This document shows, in pieces, positions 11,601 through 24,800 of a DNA stretch of 64,000 bases. The DNA comes from Saksenaea vasiformis B4078. Taxonomy: Eukaryota > Mucoromycota > Mucoromycetes > Mucorales > Saksenaeaceae. Where the stretch lies: positions 1-64,000 of the forward strand of contig JNDT01002030.1 in the NCBI GenBank assembly GCA_000697055.1, written 5' to 3'. The position numbers and the translations under genes are program-made. Position 1 is the first letter of the stretch. Every line of letters begins with the position of its first letter. The notes under the pieces are model-generated. The model searched no databases and had not been told where the DNA came from. It saw only the letters and a program-made list of their open reading frames with translations.

Positions 11601-14600
11601 ACACAAATCGAAAGACGAAAAATAGCTAGATGCGCATTGCAAACAAGTAAACCATGATTCGTCTTCTAGTTGCTTGCTGCAACCGTCGCAGTTGAAGATA
11701 TTCACATAGGTATCTACGAGATATCTCGTTGAGTTCTCTCGCCCTGGGAATAAATAATCACCTTTCTTGTTGTAATAAGCCTCGTGGGTAGGGCACCAAA
11801 AGATGACACCATTATGGAAATAACTAATAGGCTTCTGGGCGCAAGGAAGATGGAAGCTTTTGGCGCATTTGGAATCGAAACAACCAATAGTAGCTCCTTT
11901 TTCTTTGCAAACGTGACATCGCTATCGCGAAGATAAATAATGCATCATACGGACGTATATTCTGTTGCTTACCATACCACGGCCACGTCGAAGTGCAAGT
12001 GTCACATTATACCATTTCCCTTCAGGAGTACAAAATACTTCCGGTGAGTATTTCGCACACGAATAATGGGCCCAAAACGATCGTTTTTTCTCAACACCGT
12101 TTTTGTTAAATGTCGCGATGACAAAGGGTCCAATAAACTGACCCAACTCGGCGGATGTATCGTCGTCGTCGTTACAGAAAGCACACACTTTACGCCGTTG
12201 CCATCGTTTCAGGTACTTGTAACCTTGACCGGCTTCAATCGTGCCCGAAAATACCTGGCTGGCTTCCACTGTCCCTGGTTCTGCATCTTCACCTTCTTCC
12301 GTACCGGCAATAGTAGGCGAATTATCAATGACGTCCTCTTCCCACACGGTGACAAGTTCGCCCTTAATCGGCATTGGGCCCAATTCAGCATCAATAACAG
12401 CTTGGACGGCGAAGCTAGATCGGGGGTGCTGATGCCAGAAGGGAAAGTTCTGATCGAAACAGCTACATTCTATGTTTTAGTCTTTGAATATCAAACGTAT
12501 TAGCCTACCGCAGGCATAGTTCAAAACTTTGATAATCGTATCCTTGGGATGGTGTCTCGCAATACGTACAGTAGTAACGAAATTGCTTAATGACAACATT
12601 ACATTGATTGCAGTAAACCTTCCATTCATTGGCCTCTGATGGTAAAAATGACTGTCAAGGGATAGTTATTATCGTCGCCAAGTACATACCTTCCACTTCT
12701 GCATCATCCGTTGGTTCCTTGTGATACTCAATCTCCGAGTTATCCGCAGTTAACTGTCTCCTGTTTCGTTTGGACAAGGAGGTTGCAGACGGAGCCTTGA
12801 CTTCCTCGGGTGGATTCTGCTGAAGCTCCTGTTGTCTTTTCTCGTAGATCTCCCTGTAGTCAGCTTGAACACACTCCACCTCGTGATCATTCTCAATAAC
12901 CTGCAGTCTACGACTACCGAGGGTAACTTGTTCGTCAAAAGCTTCTGGCCAGCCACAATAATGGACCCGTACGTGCGTTCGATCCATCGACACAAGTCGT
13001 CCTTCGTACCATTTCTTGTCCAGATGCAACACTTGTACATGCTGCATGTAGTCGTATCCATACACATTGGCCACAAAGCCATGGTCGTCGGATGGAATGC
13101 GCTTGCGCGAAGAGTAAGTCGTCGTAAGACGCACATCTTCTGCTGCTGTGATTGATTTTGCGTTTGCATTTGCTCGAGCGCGATCTTTAGCCTTGGCCTT
13201 GGCTGTTTTTGCTTTCCTGCGACGCTTCCCAGTTTGATATGCACCGTCACCATCATCATCGTCGTCCTCTTGTTCTTCAACACCTTCTCCATCCTCCCTC
13301 TGATCAGGGACGAGCTGACTCGTTTCGATTTGTACCTTCTTTTTCCGCCCACGACCACGCCCTTTTTTGACCGGATTATCTGGATCCTCCAAGAGTCCGA
13401 GTTTTTGATAATCCTCTGGACCGAGTACGCGACGTTGTCGTTTCTTCTTTGTCTCTTCTATTAATTCAGGATTTGCTTCCGTCAAAAGCAAGGCGTTCTT
13501 CGCTGATCCTTTGCCAGCTGGCTTGGCTAAAGATACATCGGATGATGAAGGTGTAGATTGGACAGGTCGAATTCGACGACTTCCTACCATCATCCACTCG
13601 TCATAGGCCTCACTCCACCCCTCAAAGCGCACGCATACTCGACCGGGCCGCATGGCTACCAGTCGTCCACGTTCCCAGAACTTATTCTTTGCAGACCTTG
13701 TGTTAAGGATCTCAACACACTGATCATACTGATAGCCATAAGGATTAGGAACAAATCCATGCTCGTCACGCAGTTGTCGCATAGCATTACGAGTAGCAAA
13801 GGCACCTGTAGTCAAAAAGTCGATATCCTCAGCGCTGCGTAGCCTCGTCTCTTTCTCTTTCTCTTCTTCCTCCTCATCCTCATCTTCTACTTCTTCTTTG
13901 TCGTCATTTTCTTTCTCTAGAACTACAGCTTGCTTCCGTGGTCGACCTCGCTTTCTCCGTTCGGGTTTTGGTTGACGCTGAGGTTCCCGAGGGGGCTGAG
14001 CCTCATCTACTTCTTTCGCTTGAGCCACCTCATCTTCTTCTTTTTCTTTCTCTTCCACCGGTTCTTCTATTCCAACTTTGTCTCCTAGCGCTTTTTCTTC
14101 TTCCTCCGTCAGGACGCGCAATCGACGGCTTCCGATAATTAACCACTCCGACTGTCGCAAACTCGGGTACCAGACACGCACCTTGTTCCCACGCATCTCA
14201 CGTAGATACCCTATATAGGGTGCCTTCAAGGCCCGAGCAGTTACTGCGACCGCACGATTGTGGCGGTAACCAAACGAATTGGGCTTAAATCCATACTCGT
14301 CAACGAGTTCCCTTGCCATGCGTCGGGTCATAAACACTTCGTTGTCATTGAAGATCTGGGTAGGATCAGTATCCAATGTCGAACTGACATAGTCATCGCT
14401 GCCTTTTGTTAATGGCTTTGCTAAAACGGACTCCCACAACGCATCCTCTGATGAGCGCTCATCCTCTTCCGCTGGCTTATCTTGATCCTCATCATCATCA
14501 TCTACTTATGGAAATTCTAGCAAAATGGATGTGTTTACAATATCTTACCGTCATCGTTTGACTTGCTGTCCATGGGAGGAGTCGACGCTTTTGTCTCATC

Positions 14601-16270
14601 GTCCTCTTCCTCTAGACTTTCTTCCGTTAGAATCCTTAAGCGCCGGCTTCCCATGATAATCCATTCTTCCTGATCATCCCAATCCAGATAGTTGACTTTG
14701 ACTTTTCCTGCGTGCATCATGGTCAGCACGCCACGGTACCAATGACCGTTGATGTTAAGCACTTCAACTTTCTGTTTGTGCTTGAACCCGTAGGGATTAG
14801 GTCGGAAGCCGAATTCGGGATCTGCCAGTTTCTTGGCTGTGGTCCGTGTCATGAAGGCACCCGTGGTATAAAACGTATCCTTCTTGTTACTGGTAGGAGG
14901 AGGACCACGTTTTTCTTTGGATTGATCAGTGCGGACCTTACGTGATTTCGTCGGTGGGATCTTGCTTCTGACTTTGGTGCGACGGCCATTGCTTGTTTTG
15001 GCAGATTGCTTAGGTTCGGTTTTCGGGTTGGGTGTTTTAACCGCTTTCTTTCCTTTTTTCTTTATCGCCGAAATCTTGCGTCGCTTTCTCTTGTTACAAC
15101 AACTGGAGATAGCTTTTAGCAATTCCTCTGTGTTGGCTTTCCACTCGAGCGTACAAGATTCGCAGTAATGGATGATGTCAAGGGGGCTACTGTTGTTCCG
15201 GCGCAGATCATCACAGGCAGTGCACCAAGTGTCGCTCGTGATGATTGATTCCTGTTTTTCCTCAGCAGTGTGTTGCTCGGTCGTGGATGCATCCGGTTCC
15301 GGTTGAGAGTCTGGGTCAATCAAACCCAGTTCAATCCATGGGCCGAGGACATCGTCGTCTGACTGTAACGAATCCACAGATGCAACATCATCCTCGGCGC
15401 CTGCGTCTTTCCCAGTTTCGTTATCGCTGGACGGTGATATCAAGTCACTTGTTGCTGTCTTTGTTTCACTGTCATGGTGACCAGGTGGCTTGACATCCCA
15501 CCGTGTTTTCCTTCCGCCGTCAGTATGTCTATACTTTTCCTCTTTCTCTTTCTCACATGCTGCATCTGCAGCGCCTGAATTTGAAACGATGGTTCCTTCT
15601 TCCTCTTTCTTCGACGCAAACTTGATTGTCAACTTGACCTTGTCTACTGGTCTGGGCTTCTGTACGCGGAAATAATCTGGATAGGAGCTTTCTAAACTTG
15701 GCTGAACTGGCTCCTTGCGCGCGGGTTTCGATGGCGTGGATTTGCTGGTGGCGCCCTGAAGTAACAACTTTCCCATGAATCGACCAAACTTTTTGTTCGT
15801 TGTGTTATTTTCGGGTGGGGCGGCTTCTGTACTACCAGTCAACGATGGATTTGCCGTGTCCGATGAAGATGGTGGAGGCGGAGAAGATTTTGATGATGAT
15901 AGCTCTTCAACCACTGGTACGTCTGATGGAGGAGGAGGGGGCGGTGGAGGCGGGGGCGGGGGTGGCGGCGGTGCCGGATAGTACATTGCAGCATAGTAGT
16001 ACTGGCCTGTCGTTGAGTCATAATAAGTCTGTTGCTTATCCCAGAAAAACATGTCAGAATACATCCTTCATCGCGATTTTCAGTCAGCTTACTGGCACGG
16101 ATGCTTGCGAGTAATAGTATGCAGACCACTGATCGTGAATAAATGATGAATAGTTTTCGTCCGCTGAAAGCATCCAAACTCGTGTCAGCATGAATCATTC
16201 CACGCGATATCGATAAAATATTACCTGGCAACGATGCTGGTAGCTGCCAGCCAAAAGGGTTGTCAGACAT
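8644..16270 (-). CDS. Chromatin-reader / DNA methyltransferase fusion: 4 Tudor-like repeats, ZZ fingers, ePHD, GATA-type finger, bacterial-type DNA amino-methyltransferase
   Basis: About 2,182 residues from 21 phase-consistent exons (16225-16270, 16093-16163, 14549-16034, 12690-14504, 12509-12635, 11973-12462, 11595-11921, 11495-11552, 10877-11447, 10789-10816, 10678-10736, 10590-10626, 10512-10536, 10244-10452, 10135-10194, 9950-10076, 9745-9898, 9462-9679, about 9361-9408, about 9203-9310, 8644-9129). Order: QTYYDSTTGQYYYA and a poly-Pro run; a CxxC-rich patch (about 330-375); four repeats of the pattern TR-A-L-DE-GF-PN-YGY...GW..DEW..GSRRLR (about 430-510, 592-675, 766-845, 1000-1075); ZZ-type finger (about 1145-1200); extended PHD (about 1255-1400, CAFC...FWAHYSCAKYSPEV...CHVC); ZZ finger (about 1425-1475); GATA-type finger CCYC...NWRKG...CQQC (about 1545). 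The methyltransferase has motif I NFLGRGTDAIE, CVGVDINP-like CCGVDINP, motif IV ILSHPPYKD, then LKMGRRLTLGIGDNRE and a final HEFIATFRK. A second, degenerate methyltransferase-like half ends the protein. Exon 9 needs a one-base frameshift near 11360. It probably methylates DNA bases (N6-A or N4-C) at marked chromatin; this function is inferred. Confidence 0.85.
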
Positions 16271-17509
16271 GACGCGCACAAGGCGGGAGATAAAGCGGCA
16301 AAGAGAAGAAAAGAAAGAGAAAAAGTTGGAAACGAGTTACAGTACGTTTGTCCGACGAGAATTGCAACGACCATCCTTTTCTGGTACCCTTAGTAACCGT
16401 CTGACTTTGAACGCTATGGCCACAACGCGACTGTTGCAAACATTGTTGATTGCCAAATTCCCACATAGTATACCTCACAGGTAAACAAGGAAGACTTTTA
16501 GTCACTCTTGCCTAAGCTTTGCGTCAGGAAAAGGATGGGCAGAGAAGAAAGGGCATAAAGACGATTATATTCTCTTCATCCGTAACAGTTCTGAGTTCAA
16601 ACTGCCCGATGCTTGCTTTTTCTCCTCGAGGAGGCAACCCCTGAAAACTTTTTCTTTTTTCTCCTTTGTTGAAGAAAACAAACAATGATTCACATCAATT
16701 ACCAGAAAATGATATCAGCGAAAAAAGAAAAGACACGTGTACCGGACGAAGAGTTTCACGTCATTAAAAAACTAGCCATGAAGGAAAGAACGTGTCGTCT
16801 CTGGAAGCAGGACCTAAACGGTATGTGTACGGACGCACAAGTGACCCTTTGACAATTGTCTGTCGTCATATCTTTTAACTTATTTCTCCATTGAATTAAC
16901 AAGTCTTGAACCGAGAGGCAACAATGATAGTTCATTGCTAAACTTCATATCACAGAAAAGACAATTTACGAAAAATTGTAGTAAGAATGTCGTATCCACT
17001 TTTCCAAGAATGTGCGCGAAATTTCGAACCATTAAAGCATCGCCCGCAATCCCATATTATAATGTAAGTTTTCTAAAGCGACCTGTTGTCTTCTTGTTTT
17101 ACATTGACAACAAAGAACTCGAACGGCAGTAATTCAAAGTGATGTGCGTGAATTCGTATAAATTACTTGCGCATCATTGACCAACGGAGTCTGTAGAAAG
17201 TAATGTGTCGGACGAACTAAGTTAAAAACTTTCGTCGCGTTTGTTGTTTCAGGTTCACTTGTCATTTGGTTCAATTCACCTTGGAAAAGCGAGGCTTCCC
17301 TGTACAGCCTGGGCATGCGGTTTGTACTTTCATTTCATACCAAAAAAGGGCACTGCGAAAGCTGCATTTTCGTCCAATAATTCTGCATTGTTATCCTGAA
17401 ACCTTTACAATAATATGATCGCAGAAGCATGTGAGTGATAGGATTAAAAATACACCTATTCTCTTTATCCAAAACATTACTTCTCTTCAGTGATAAGGCA
17501 TAAACCAGG
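16271..17509. other. Divergent intergenic region between the methyltransferase fusion and DNA polymerase X
   Basis: About 1.2 kb between two divergent genes, so it must hold both promoters. A possible 57-residue two-exon gene lies at 16685-16941 (listed separately). The rest has short uninformative frames (for example 16935-17132) and no recognised motif. Confidence 0.45.
16685..16941 (+). CDS. Possible small hypothetical protein, two exons, 57 residues
   Basis: ATG 16685 opens a lysine-rich frame (about 45 codons) with DEEFHVIKKLAMKER, ending at a good donor (16821, GTATGT). An intron to 16903 (AACAAG acceptor) continues the frame through VLNREAT to a stop at 16939-16941. The frame looks helical and charged, and intron and phase agree, but no family is recognised and length alone gives little support. 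It could be a leader exon or chance. Confidence 0.25.
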
Positions 17510-19714
17510 ATGTTTCAAGGCGTCAAAGCATACATTATTCCTACAAAACTAAGCTCGCAAGCGCTTTCAGCCTTGCAAAAATCGATCCAAAAAAATGGTG
17601 TAGTCTCAGGAAAGAGTTGTTTGGGATGAATTGACCTTTTGCATCAGGAGGAGAGCTATGCGGCCAGCAAACCGAGGCCAACCTGCTCTTGACAAACGTC
17701 AAAGCTCCGGCTCGTATTTCCAGACATATAAAGAACCACAAGGTAACAAGTACGAACTAGTCTTGGAAGACGTTGACGCGCGGCAGGTTCCTGTTATCAA
17801 CGTCGAGTGGTTAGTGAAATGGTCAGCATTGAATTGCATGAGCGTCATAAACTGATCGATCTTTTACTTCTGTCAAAGTCAAGAAAAACAGAGAAAGCTT
17901 CCGATGGAAGACTATATTATTCCTGTATCAGGAATAACCCCGCGAATCCAGCAACAGCAAACGGCTGACGCTAATACCTCGCAAAAACTTATCCACATAC
18001 CACAGTCGCGAGATATCTTGGGCAAGCGATTTGCCAATATGGAAAAAACAGAAGACACATCGCATGAAAGTACAGAAGCAAGGTAAAATTTTAACCAGTG
18101 AAATGTCTATTAAGCGGGTGTTCGCAATCCAGTGTATCGGAAGCGGATGTGGATAAAGGTAATAGTAATAACTGAACGTATGGAAGTTACTTATTTGGAA
18201 CAGATATTCCATTAGCATCTGGGTTTATCAACACGAAATACGAATGCCTTCGACCAACACCTTTAAAATCACCGTACAATCAGGAAATCATCTCACTTTT
18301 TCAATTACTCGAAAAACAGCGCCATGTTAATATGGAGGAGAGAAACGCGTTGAGCTACAGGCATGCTATTGCAGCTATCAAGGTGAATCCACTTTTTAGG
18401 CTTCCACTTTGCGTTTCCACTGATGCGTTGGGTAACCGTAGGCGTATCCGCGGCAACTGAGGTCAGCGCGTGAAGCTGAAAAAATCATTGGTAGGATCAG
18501 TCGCTGTGAAAGCTATATTCAGGCGTTGATCTCACGTCATAGGTGTTGGCAAAAAGATATCAAGCCTTATTCGTGATTATCTCTTAACGGGTACAATCGC
18601 TGAAGCAGAGGAACTGAAGACCGATGAGAAATTTCAGACCTTAAATTTATACAACAAAGTTTTTGGTAATTATGACCATCACAGGTGAGTATTAAATTTC
18701 TCTTTAGGTGTCGGTCCCACTACAGCAAAGTTATGGTGGGACATGGGATATCGCACATTGCAAGAAGTCCTCGACCAGGCAAAGTTGACGTCGTCTGTAC
18801 GATTGGGTATCGAGTTATTGCCAGACTTCATTCAGCCGTATGTGCATTTGCCTTTATCAAAATCGTTCTTATCTAAATATGGGAATTAGGATGGCGCGCA
18901 GCGATGTTGAAGAACTTATCGAAATCATCAAACACGAGGTGAAAGCAATTGATGAAAACGCATTCGTTACTCCTGTGGGAGGCTACAGGTATGTGGTATG
19001 CCAATGTATTTGTATTCGAGATAATGGATGAATTATCTGTAGGAGAGGAAAAGAAGAAAACGGAGATTTGGATATCGTCATATCAAGCACAGGGGGCACG
19101 GACGGTTTGTTAAAATCGCTTGTGGAGAGACTCCGTAAAAAAGGTAAATACAAGCCATCAAGCGAGTAGTCCACTCAGCAGTGACCTAGGGTATATTTAC
19201 CATACACTTTGGTATTCGGACGCAGGAAAGAAGCTGGTTAAATCCTCCGCAGAGGATAAGGGAATGGGGAAGACTGCACGTCAAAAGATCATGGATGGTC
19301 TGGACAAGGTAGGTGTACAAAAAGTCGCGGTAGACTCTCTCAGCTTAATGATCTTCCCTTGAACCAGTGTTACTCCGCATTTCTTCAACCATCCAAAGGT
19401 GTGCTGAGACAGGTCGACATTATCATAGCAGCCAAGACAGAGTATGCAACAGCAGTCCTTGGTTGGACGGGTTCTCGTCAGTACGAGAGAGCTCTGCGTG
19501 ATCATGCGAAAAAGGTTAGTCAGTGAAGGCAAATAGTATGGAATTAAACCAAACACACTCAAAAAAAAAACGAAAGGTCAAGAATATCAGTCTCAATAGC
19601 GAGCATATGATCTTGGATACTGTGCCCAGACGTCCGATCAGAGTTGAAACAGAAAAGGAGGTGCTTGAAACCGTAGGAGTTCCTTGGATAGAGCCAGAAC
19701 TTCGCAACTGCTGA
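17510..19714 (+). CDS. POL4: DNA polymerase family X, mu/TdT-type, with BRCT domain
   Basis: Gap-filling and end-joining polymerase of about 510 residues, predicted nuclear. The 14 exons are 17510-17597, 17648-17742, 17787-17821, 17879-18082, 18133-18158, 18204-18382, 18442-18490, 18543-18665, 18708-18837, 18890-18988, 19043-19143, 19190-19308, 19368-19514 and 19577-19714, and all stay in phase. The N-terminal BRCT domain starts MFQGVKAYIIPTKLS and includes LLLTNVKAPARISRHIK and VPVINVEWLVKC. The 8-kDa and fingers regions contain helix-hairpin-helix signatures (IIGVGKKI, FGVGPTTAKLWW). The palm has GGYRRGKEENGDLDIVIS with two metal-binding Asp, and the third Asp in RQVDIIIA. The steric-gate region is LGWTGSRQYERALRDHA: the GW pair is typical of Pol mu/TdT, while Pol beta/lambda have YF. 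This suggests tolerance of ribonucleotides and a role in non-homologous end joining. No break seen. Confidence 0.92.
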
Positions 19715-21873
19715 ACATGTACATCAGTCTCTAATGCTATAGCTGATATAAAAATTACACAATCGTCAGTCTCAGAAACGAAGAAGCACAGGGTTTTGAA
19801 TAAATGTTTGGGTCAATCAAATATCATTTATGTTCAAGTCGAATAGGTTTTGATACTGCTTCAAATGACAGGGCCGCTTTCCATCTTGTGATGACAAAAG
19901 TTCCATTAAAGTTGGGAATGGAGATGGTTGGATAGTCTTTCGGGTGGTTGGCAGATCGAATGTCTTGTTCTTTTAGCCGCTTCCAAAGAAGCAAGCTCCG
20001 CTTCACGTTGGCGTCCTGAATTACTTGGGTATCATATATTGTCTATTGGACAGACTTTTACGCTAATCTACATAAATTTTGCGCCCATGAGGAGTCACTT
20101 CTACGCTAAGGAAAGGATCAAATATGCGTTCGTTAATACATAGGTTGGCAAAAAATTCATACACTACTTACATCGACGCGGCCCCTCGATGGACGCGAAA
20201 TTCATATAGACAGCATAAAAATTTGTCCACGGTTAGTAAATGGAATAATACTTTGATGTCATTTTACTTGCCCCCGAAGGGCAATTCCATGAGGTTCATG
20301 GCGGCCGCACCTCGCACCGTGATGGATGGGAGTGGGAGAAGAGGAGAAACTCGGCAGATGCCGGTTGAAACGCACTGCAGAGGACTTGAAGCGATACAAT
20401 ATCCAGTGATCTATTGTAAAAGATGAGTGATGCTGAGTGCGACAACATTTATTTTACTTACTTAGGAGATGGGTAAAAAGGTCACCACAGCTGAGACATT
20501 TCGGGACAGAGGCCATACAGGCTAAACAATACACCAAAAGACATGAGTGATCCTGGATGCGTATTCCATTAAAAGTACATACCGGAGATGTAAAATGAAC
20601 AAAGCCAAAGAAAAAAAAGTAATTCATGCGTCCCTTAAATATGGTCGGTTTACCCGTTCCGATCCGTACGTTGGGGAACCTATTACAATGGACCAAAGCA
20701 ATACACCTTTGATTCAGAAGTAGAAGTACCTGTCTCTCTGCGCAAAGATACGCTGCTCCTCACCGCAGGATTGAGGTAGTGTCGACGCAAAGTAATATTT
20801 GGATGACGTAAATGTGTGCTCAAAATCCAGTATTTTGGTTTCCTGATAGTATCATATGAAACGGATCTGTACGTATTTATTTTTTGTTTTAAAGCGTCTA
20901 ATTAAATTATCAATCATTTATAGGTGTGCTACATCAGTCTCTGTGTTTTCTTACCTGATGATTCAATCAGCAGCAGGCTAACGAATTCTGGCACATCTTT
21001 TGCACCAGATTTTCAAGAGTCACTTGTCAGGCAGCACGATTTGCAGACCGTATGAGAATCAAAGCTATTCTCTTTCTGACGTTTGGACAGGGCATATTAG
21101 CGAAACAGTAATAATAACAAAGATAGTAATAACAGTGAAAAATTGCAGGTACTTAGGGCAGAACACATTACGATATTCGTTTCTTGCGTCTTCGCTGAGA
21201 AGTGAAATCTCGCTACCTTCCTCTTTCTTTTTAGCTTTATCACCGCAGTTCGAGGGAGTACTTTCAGGAACGCGGACTCATTCACAAAACCTGTAAGCAG
21301 AACAACAGCTACCAAAAAACTCTCTGTGCAGCACGGACAGAGTCTAAGCGTATCATCCGCAATTTTCCGCATAGTCTACAGTTGCTGGTTCACTTCCTTG
21401 GAAAATAGTATCAAGTCTAAATGGCAAATGATACAGTGAAAACTTGCGTAGGGGTAATGGGCAATTGATGCAACTACGCAGAACACATATGCGGAGATTG
21501 ACGGACATGAGCGCGCAATCCCAAAAAAAGAGTGCCGTCGGACTTGCTATTGACGTCAATTTTTTTTTGGGAAAAAAAAAGTGGAGGAAGTGCATCAGAA
21601 CAGGCGGATTCTACCATCGCTTTTTTTTCTCTCTTCTACTTGAGGATTCCTTCGCCTGGAGTCAAGATAATATTTACTCTTTCTGACTAGGCATTACGTT
21701 TCTTCCTTCTATTTTGCTGAGACCATTGTAAGTTCTAGCCCATGACCGTTAAACCGACTCCTCGTAAAACGCAGCGTGATGGAGTAAAAACGCAGGGGTA
21801 GTCTCGGAACAAGCTATATTAACATCACTTTCAACTACAAAAAGGTATCAAATCTTAAACTCTCTAAGAAAGG
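19715..21873. other. 2.1-kb region with no recognised gene
   Basis: Only short frames on both strands (for example plus 20124-20426 and minus 21097-21372), none with recognisable domains or supported introns. Poly-A and poly-T runs occur near 21560-21630. The last 150 bp contains the promoter of the transportin gene. I see no repeat ends. Confidence 0.45.
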
Positions 21874-24800
21874 ATGAGTACGTGGCAGCCAAATGAGCAA
21901 GGTTTAGCCGACTTGTTGCTACTTTTGCGGGAAGCCATCAACCCAAGTGACAGCAACAAGGTGCAGGAAGTATGTATAGTACATACAGAATGTTTTGTCA
22001 GATACTAATGCACAATGGCGGACCAGAGACTTGAATATTTCAACAAGATTCCGGACTACAATTCATACCTTGTCTATATTCTGACTCAAATGCCACAAGA
22101 AGATCACTACGTGCGTTCTGTTGCAGGTCTGACGCTCAAGAATAATATTAAATCTTTCTACGCGAACATTCCACCGCAAGTACTTGACCATGTAAAAAGC
22201 TGCTGTCTTGAACATATTGGCGATAGCCACATTGGCAAGACCGTTGGTCTCGTCATTGCTGCCATTGTCTCTCGTGGTCAAGTGAGCGGCTGGCCTCAAG
22301 CTCTTCAAACGCTGCTCGAAAAATTGGACGATCCTAATCAGGAGGTGGTAGAGGTGTGATTCAGACGTTTATACGCGTGTAAACTGTAGTGGCTGATGCT
22401 GATTCATTGCAGAACTCGTTCAGCACACTCCAAAAGATTTGTGAAGACTGTTCGCGCGACCTGTGTGCCACCGAGATTGGGGGTGTGCGACCTTTAGACA
22501 TTATGATTCCGAAATTTTTAACTTTTTTCGACCATCCAAATGTCAAACTACGATTGCACGCCATTATATCGACCACCCATTTCGTCTCCATGGACGCTGA
22601 ACCCTTGATGGGACGCATAAACGATTTCCTGGCCGCATTATTTAATAGAGCGACCGATGACAGTGTGGATGTGCGAAAGGCCGTTTGTCAGGCGTTGGTT
22701 GGGATCCTCGAAGTGCGTCCTGAACCTCTCTTCCCACATATGCCCAACCTTGCAGAATACATGTTATTTTGTACTCAGTCAGACGACGCCGACCTTGCGC
22801 TTGAAGCCTGCGAGTTCTGGCTTGTCTTTGCCGAGCAAGATCATTTGCGCGATCAACTACAACCGTATCTTGCCAGGCTCATCCCTGTCCTGCTCAAAGG
22901 AATGGTGTACTCAGAATTAGATTTACTAACTTTGGGTGGCGATGAGGACGACGCGCACGTTGCTGATAAGGCAGAGGATATAAAACCACGTTTCCATAGA
23001 GCTGCTGTCGTCGAGATTGAGCGTGCCGATAGCGATGATCTTGATGAAGGCGGAAAGAAAAAGGGAATGGATGATGATGAAGAGGACGAAGACGATGATG
23101 ACTATGATTTGGATGACGATGATTTCTATGGGGAGTGGAATCTAAGAAAATGTAGTGCAGCAGCCCTTGATGTACTCTGTACGTCCTTCGAAGGAGATAT
23201 CGTTCCCTACTTGATGCCTCTCTTGAAAGCAGAGCTCCAAAGCAGTGATTGGTTGCATAAAGAATGCGGAATTCTAGCTCTCGGTGCAGCGGCTGAAGGT
23301 AAATTGTCTGATCCTCATCAGACTTTTTTCTCATGATTTATTAGGTTGCAAGGCTGAGATGATACCACATCTTCCCGAACTTACTCCTTATTTGTTGAGC
23401 AATCTGAACGATCCCAAGGTAAAAGCAGCTTGGTATTAAACAGCGCTGGCGGTACTAAGAACATTTTGTCTAGCCTCTTGTACGATCCATTAGTTGCTGG
23501 ACTCTTGGCCGTTATGCTCAGTGGTTTGTCAGTGTCAGCCAGACTAGCCAAGAACTTCGACAGATGTATCTCGAACCACTTGTACAAAGCCTACTCCAAC
23601 GCATTTTGGATAACAACAAGCGAGTTCAGGAAGCCGCTTGTTCATCGTTTTCGCTACTTGAAGAGGAAGCCACAATCGAACTTATTCCTTATCTTCATCC
23701 AATCCTGATGACTTTATCTGAAGCCTTTAACAGATATCAGCACCGAAACCTTCTACTGCTTTACGATACCGTTGGCACGCTTGCTGATGTGGTTGGCTCT
23801 GCTTTGAATAAGCCTGAATTTATCGATATTATCATGCCCCCACTTATTAAGAAATGGCAAGTAATTGAGGATGATAATACCGATCTGTTTCCTTTACTGG
23901 AGGTAAGGAGAAAAAAGATGAGGAGTCAGGTTCTCTTCCTTGATGATAACTAAAACCGTATAGTGCCTTTCTTCGATTACCGCAGCATTGAACAAAGGCT
24001 TCAAACCGTTTGCAGAACCTGTGTATAACCGATGTGTCAATCTTGTTTGCAAGACTTTGGAAGAGTGCCAACTAGCGGCAATGAATCCTGGACGAGATGA
24101 GCCAGATAAAGATTTCATTGTTGTGTCGTTGGATTTGCTTTCTGGCATTGTCCAAGCTTTGAATTCTGATGCCGAACCTTTGGTAGCCAGTACCAACCCT
24201 CCTGTTGTACAGTTCCTTTCCGTTAGCATGACTGTAAGTCGCCAGTAACCACTGTGTCCTTTTCATAGCTTCTTATCTGGTGTAGGATGAAGTCCCAGAG
24301 GTTCGTCAGTCAGCCTATGCACTCCTTGGGGATCTTTCTATTTCGTGCTTCGAACATATTAGACCTGTTTTGCCACAATTCATGCCTCATATCCTTCATC
24401 AAATTGATCCTCAGGCCGAGCATGTTTCAGTCTGCAATAATGCCACCTGGGCAGCAGGAGAAATTGCTATTCAGTGGAGTAAGGTTTCTACAGATTGAGG
24501 CAGAGGAAAAGTTAACGTTTGTATAACCATAGGAGATGAAATACGTCCTTACGTCGAGCCACTTCTACAGCGTTTATTCCCATTGATGGTCAACCTTCAA
24601 GTCCAACGCACTCTTCTTGAAAACGTGGCTATTACCATCGGCCGCTTAGGCTTAGTTTGTCCTGCACTGGTGGCACCTCACCTTGAGATGTTTATTCAAC
24701 CTTGGCTTCTTGCACTTTCACCTATTCGTGACAATACCGAAAAGGCATCTGCATTTAGTGGTCTATGCGAAATGATCAAGGTCAACCCACAAGGCGCTGT

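Noticed and set aside
15775..15981. Plus-strand frame with long glycine run
   Set aside because: It is the antisense shadow of the poly-proline run of the fusion protein.
16065..16092. A 27-nt micro-intron in the methyltransferase fusion gene (GTAAG...GAAG)
   Set aside because: It gives the wrong phase for the next exon. A normal 58-nt intron (16035-16092) with acceptor ATAAG joins the frame correctly (SVP to QQTYY).
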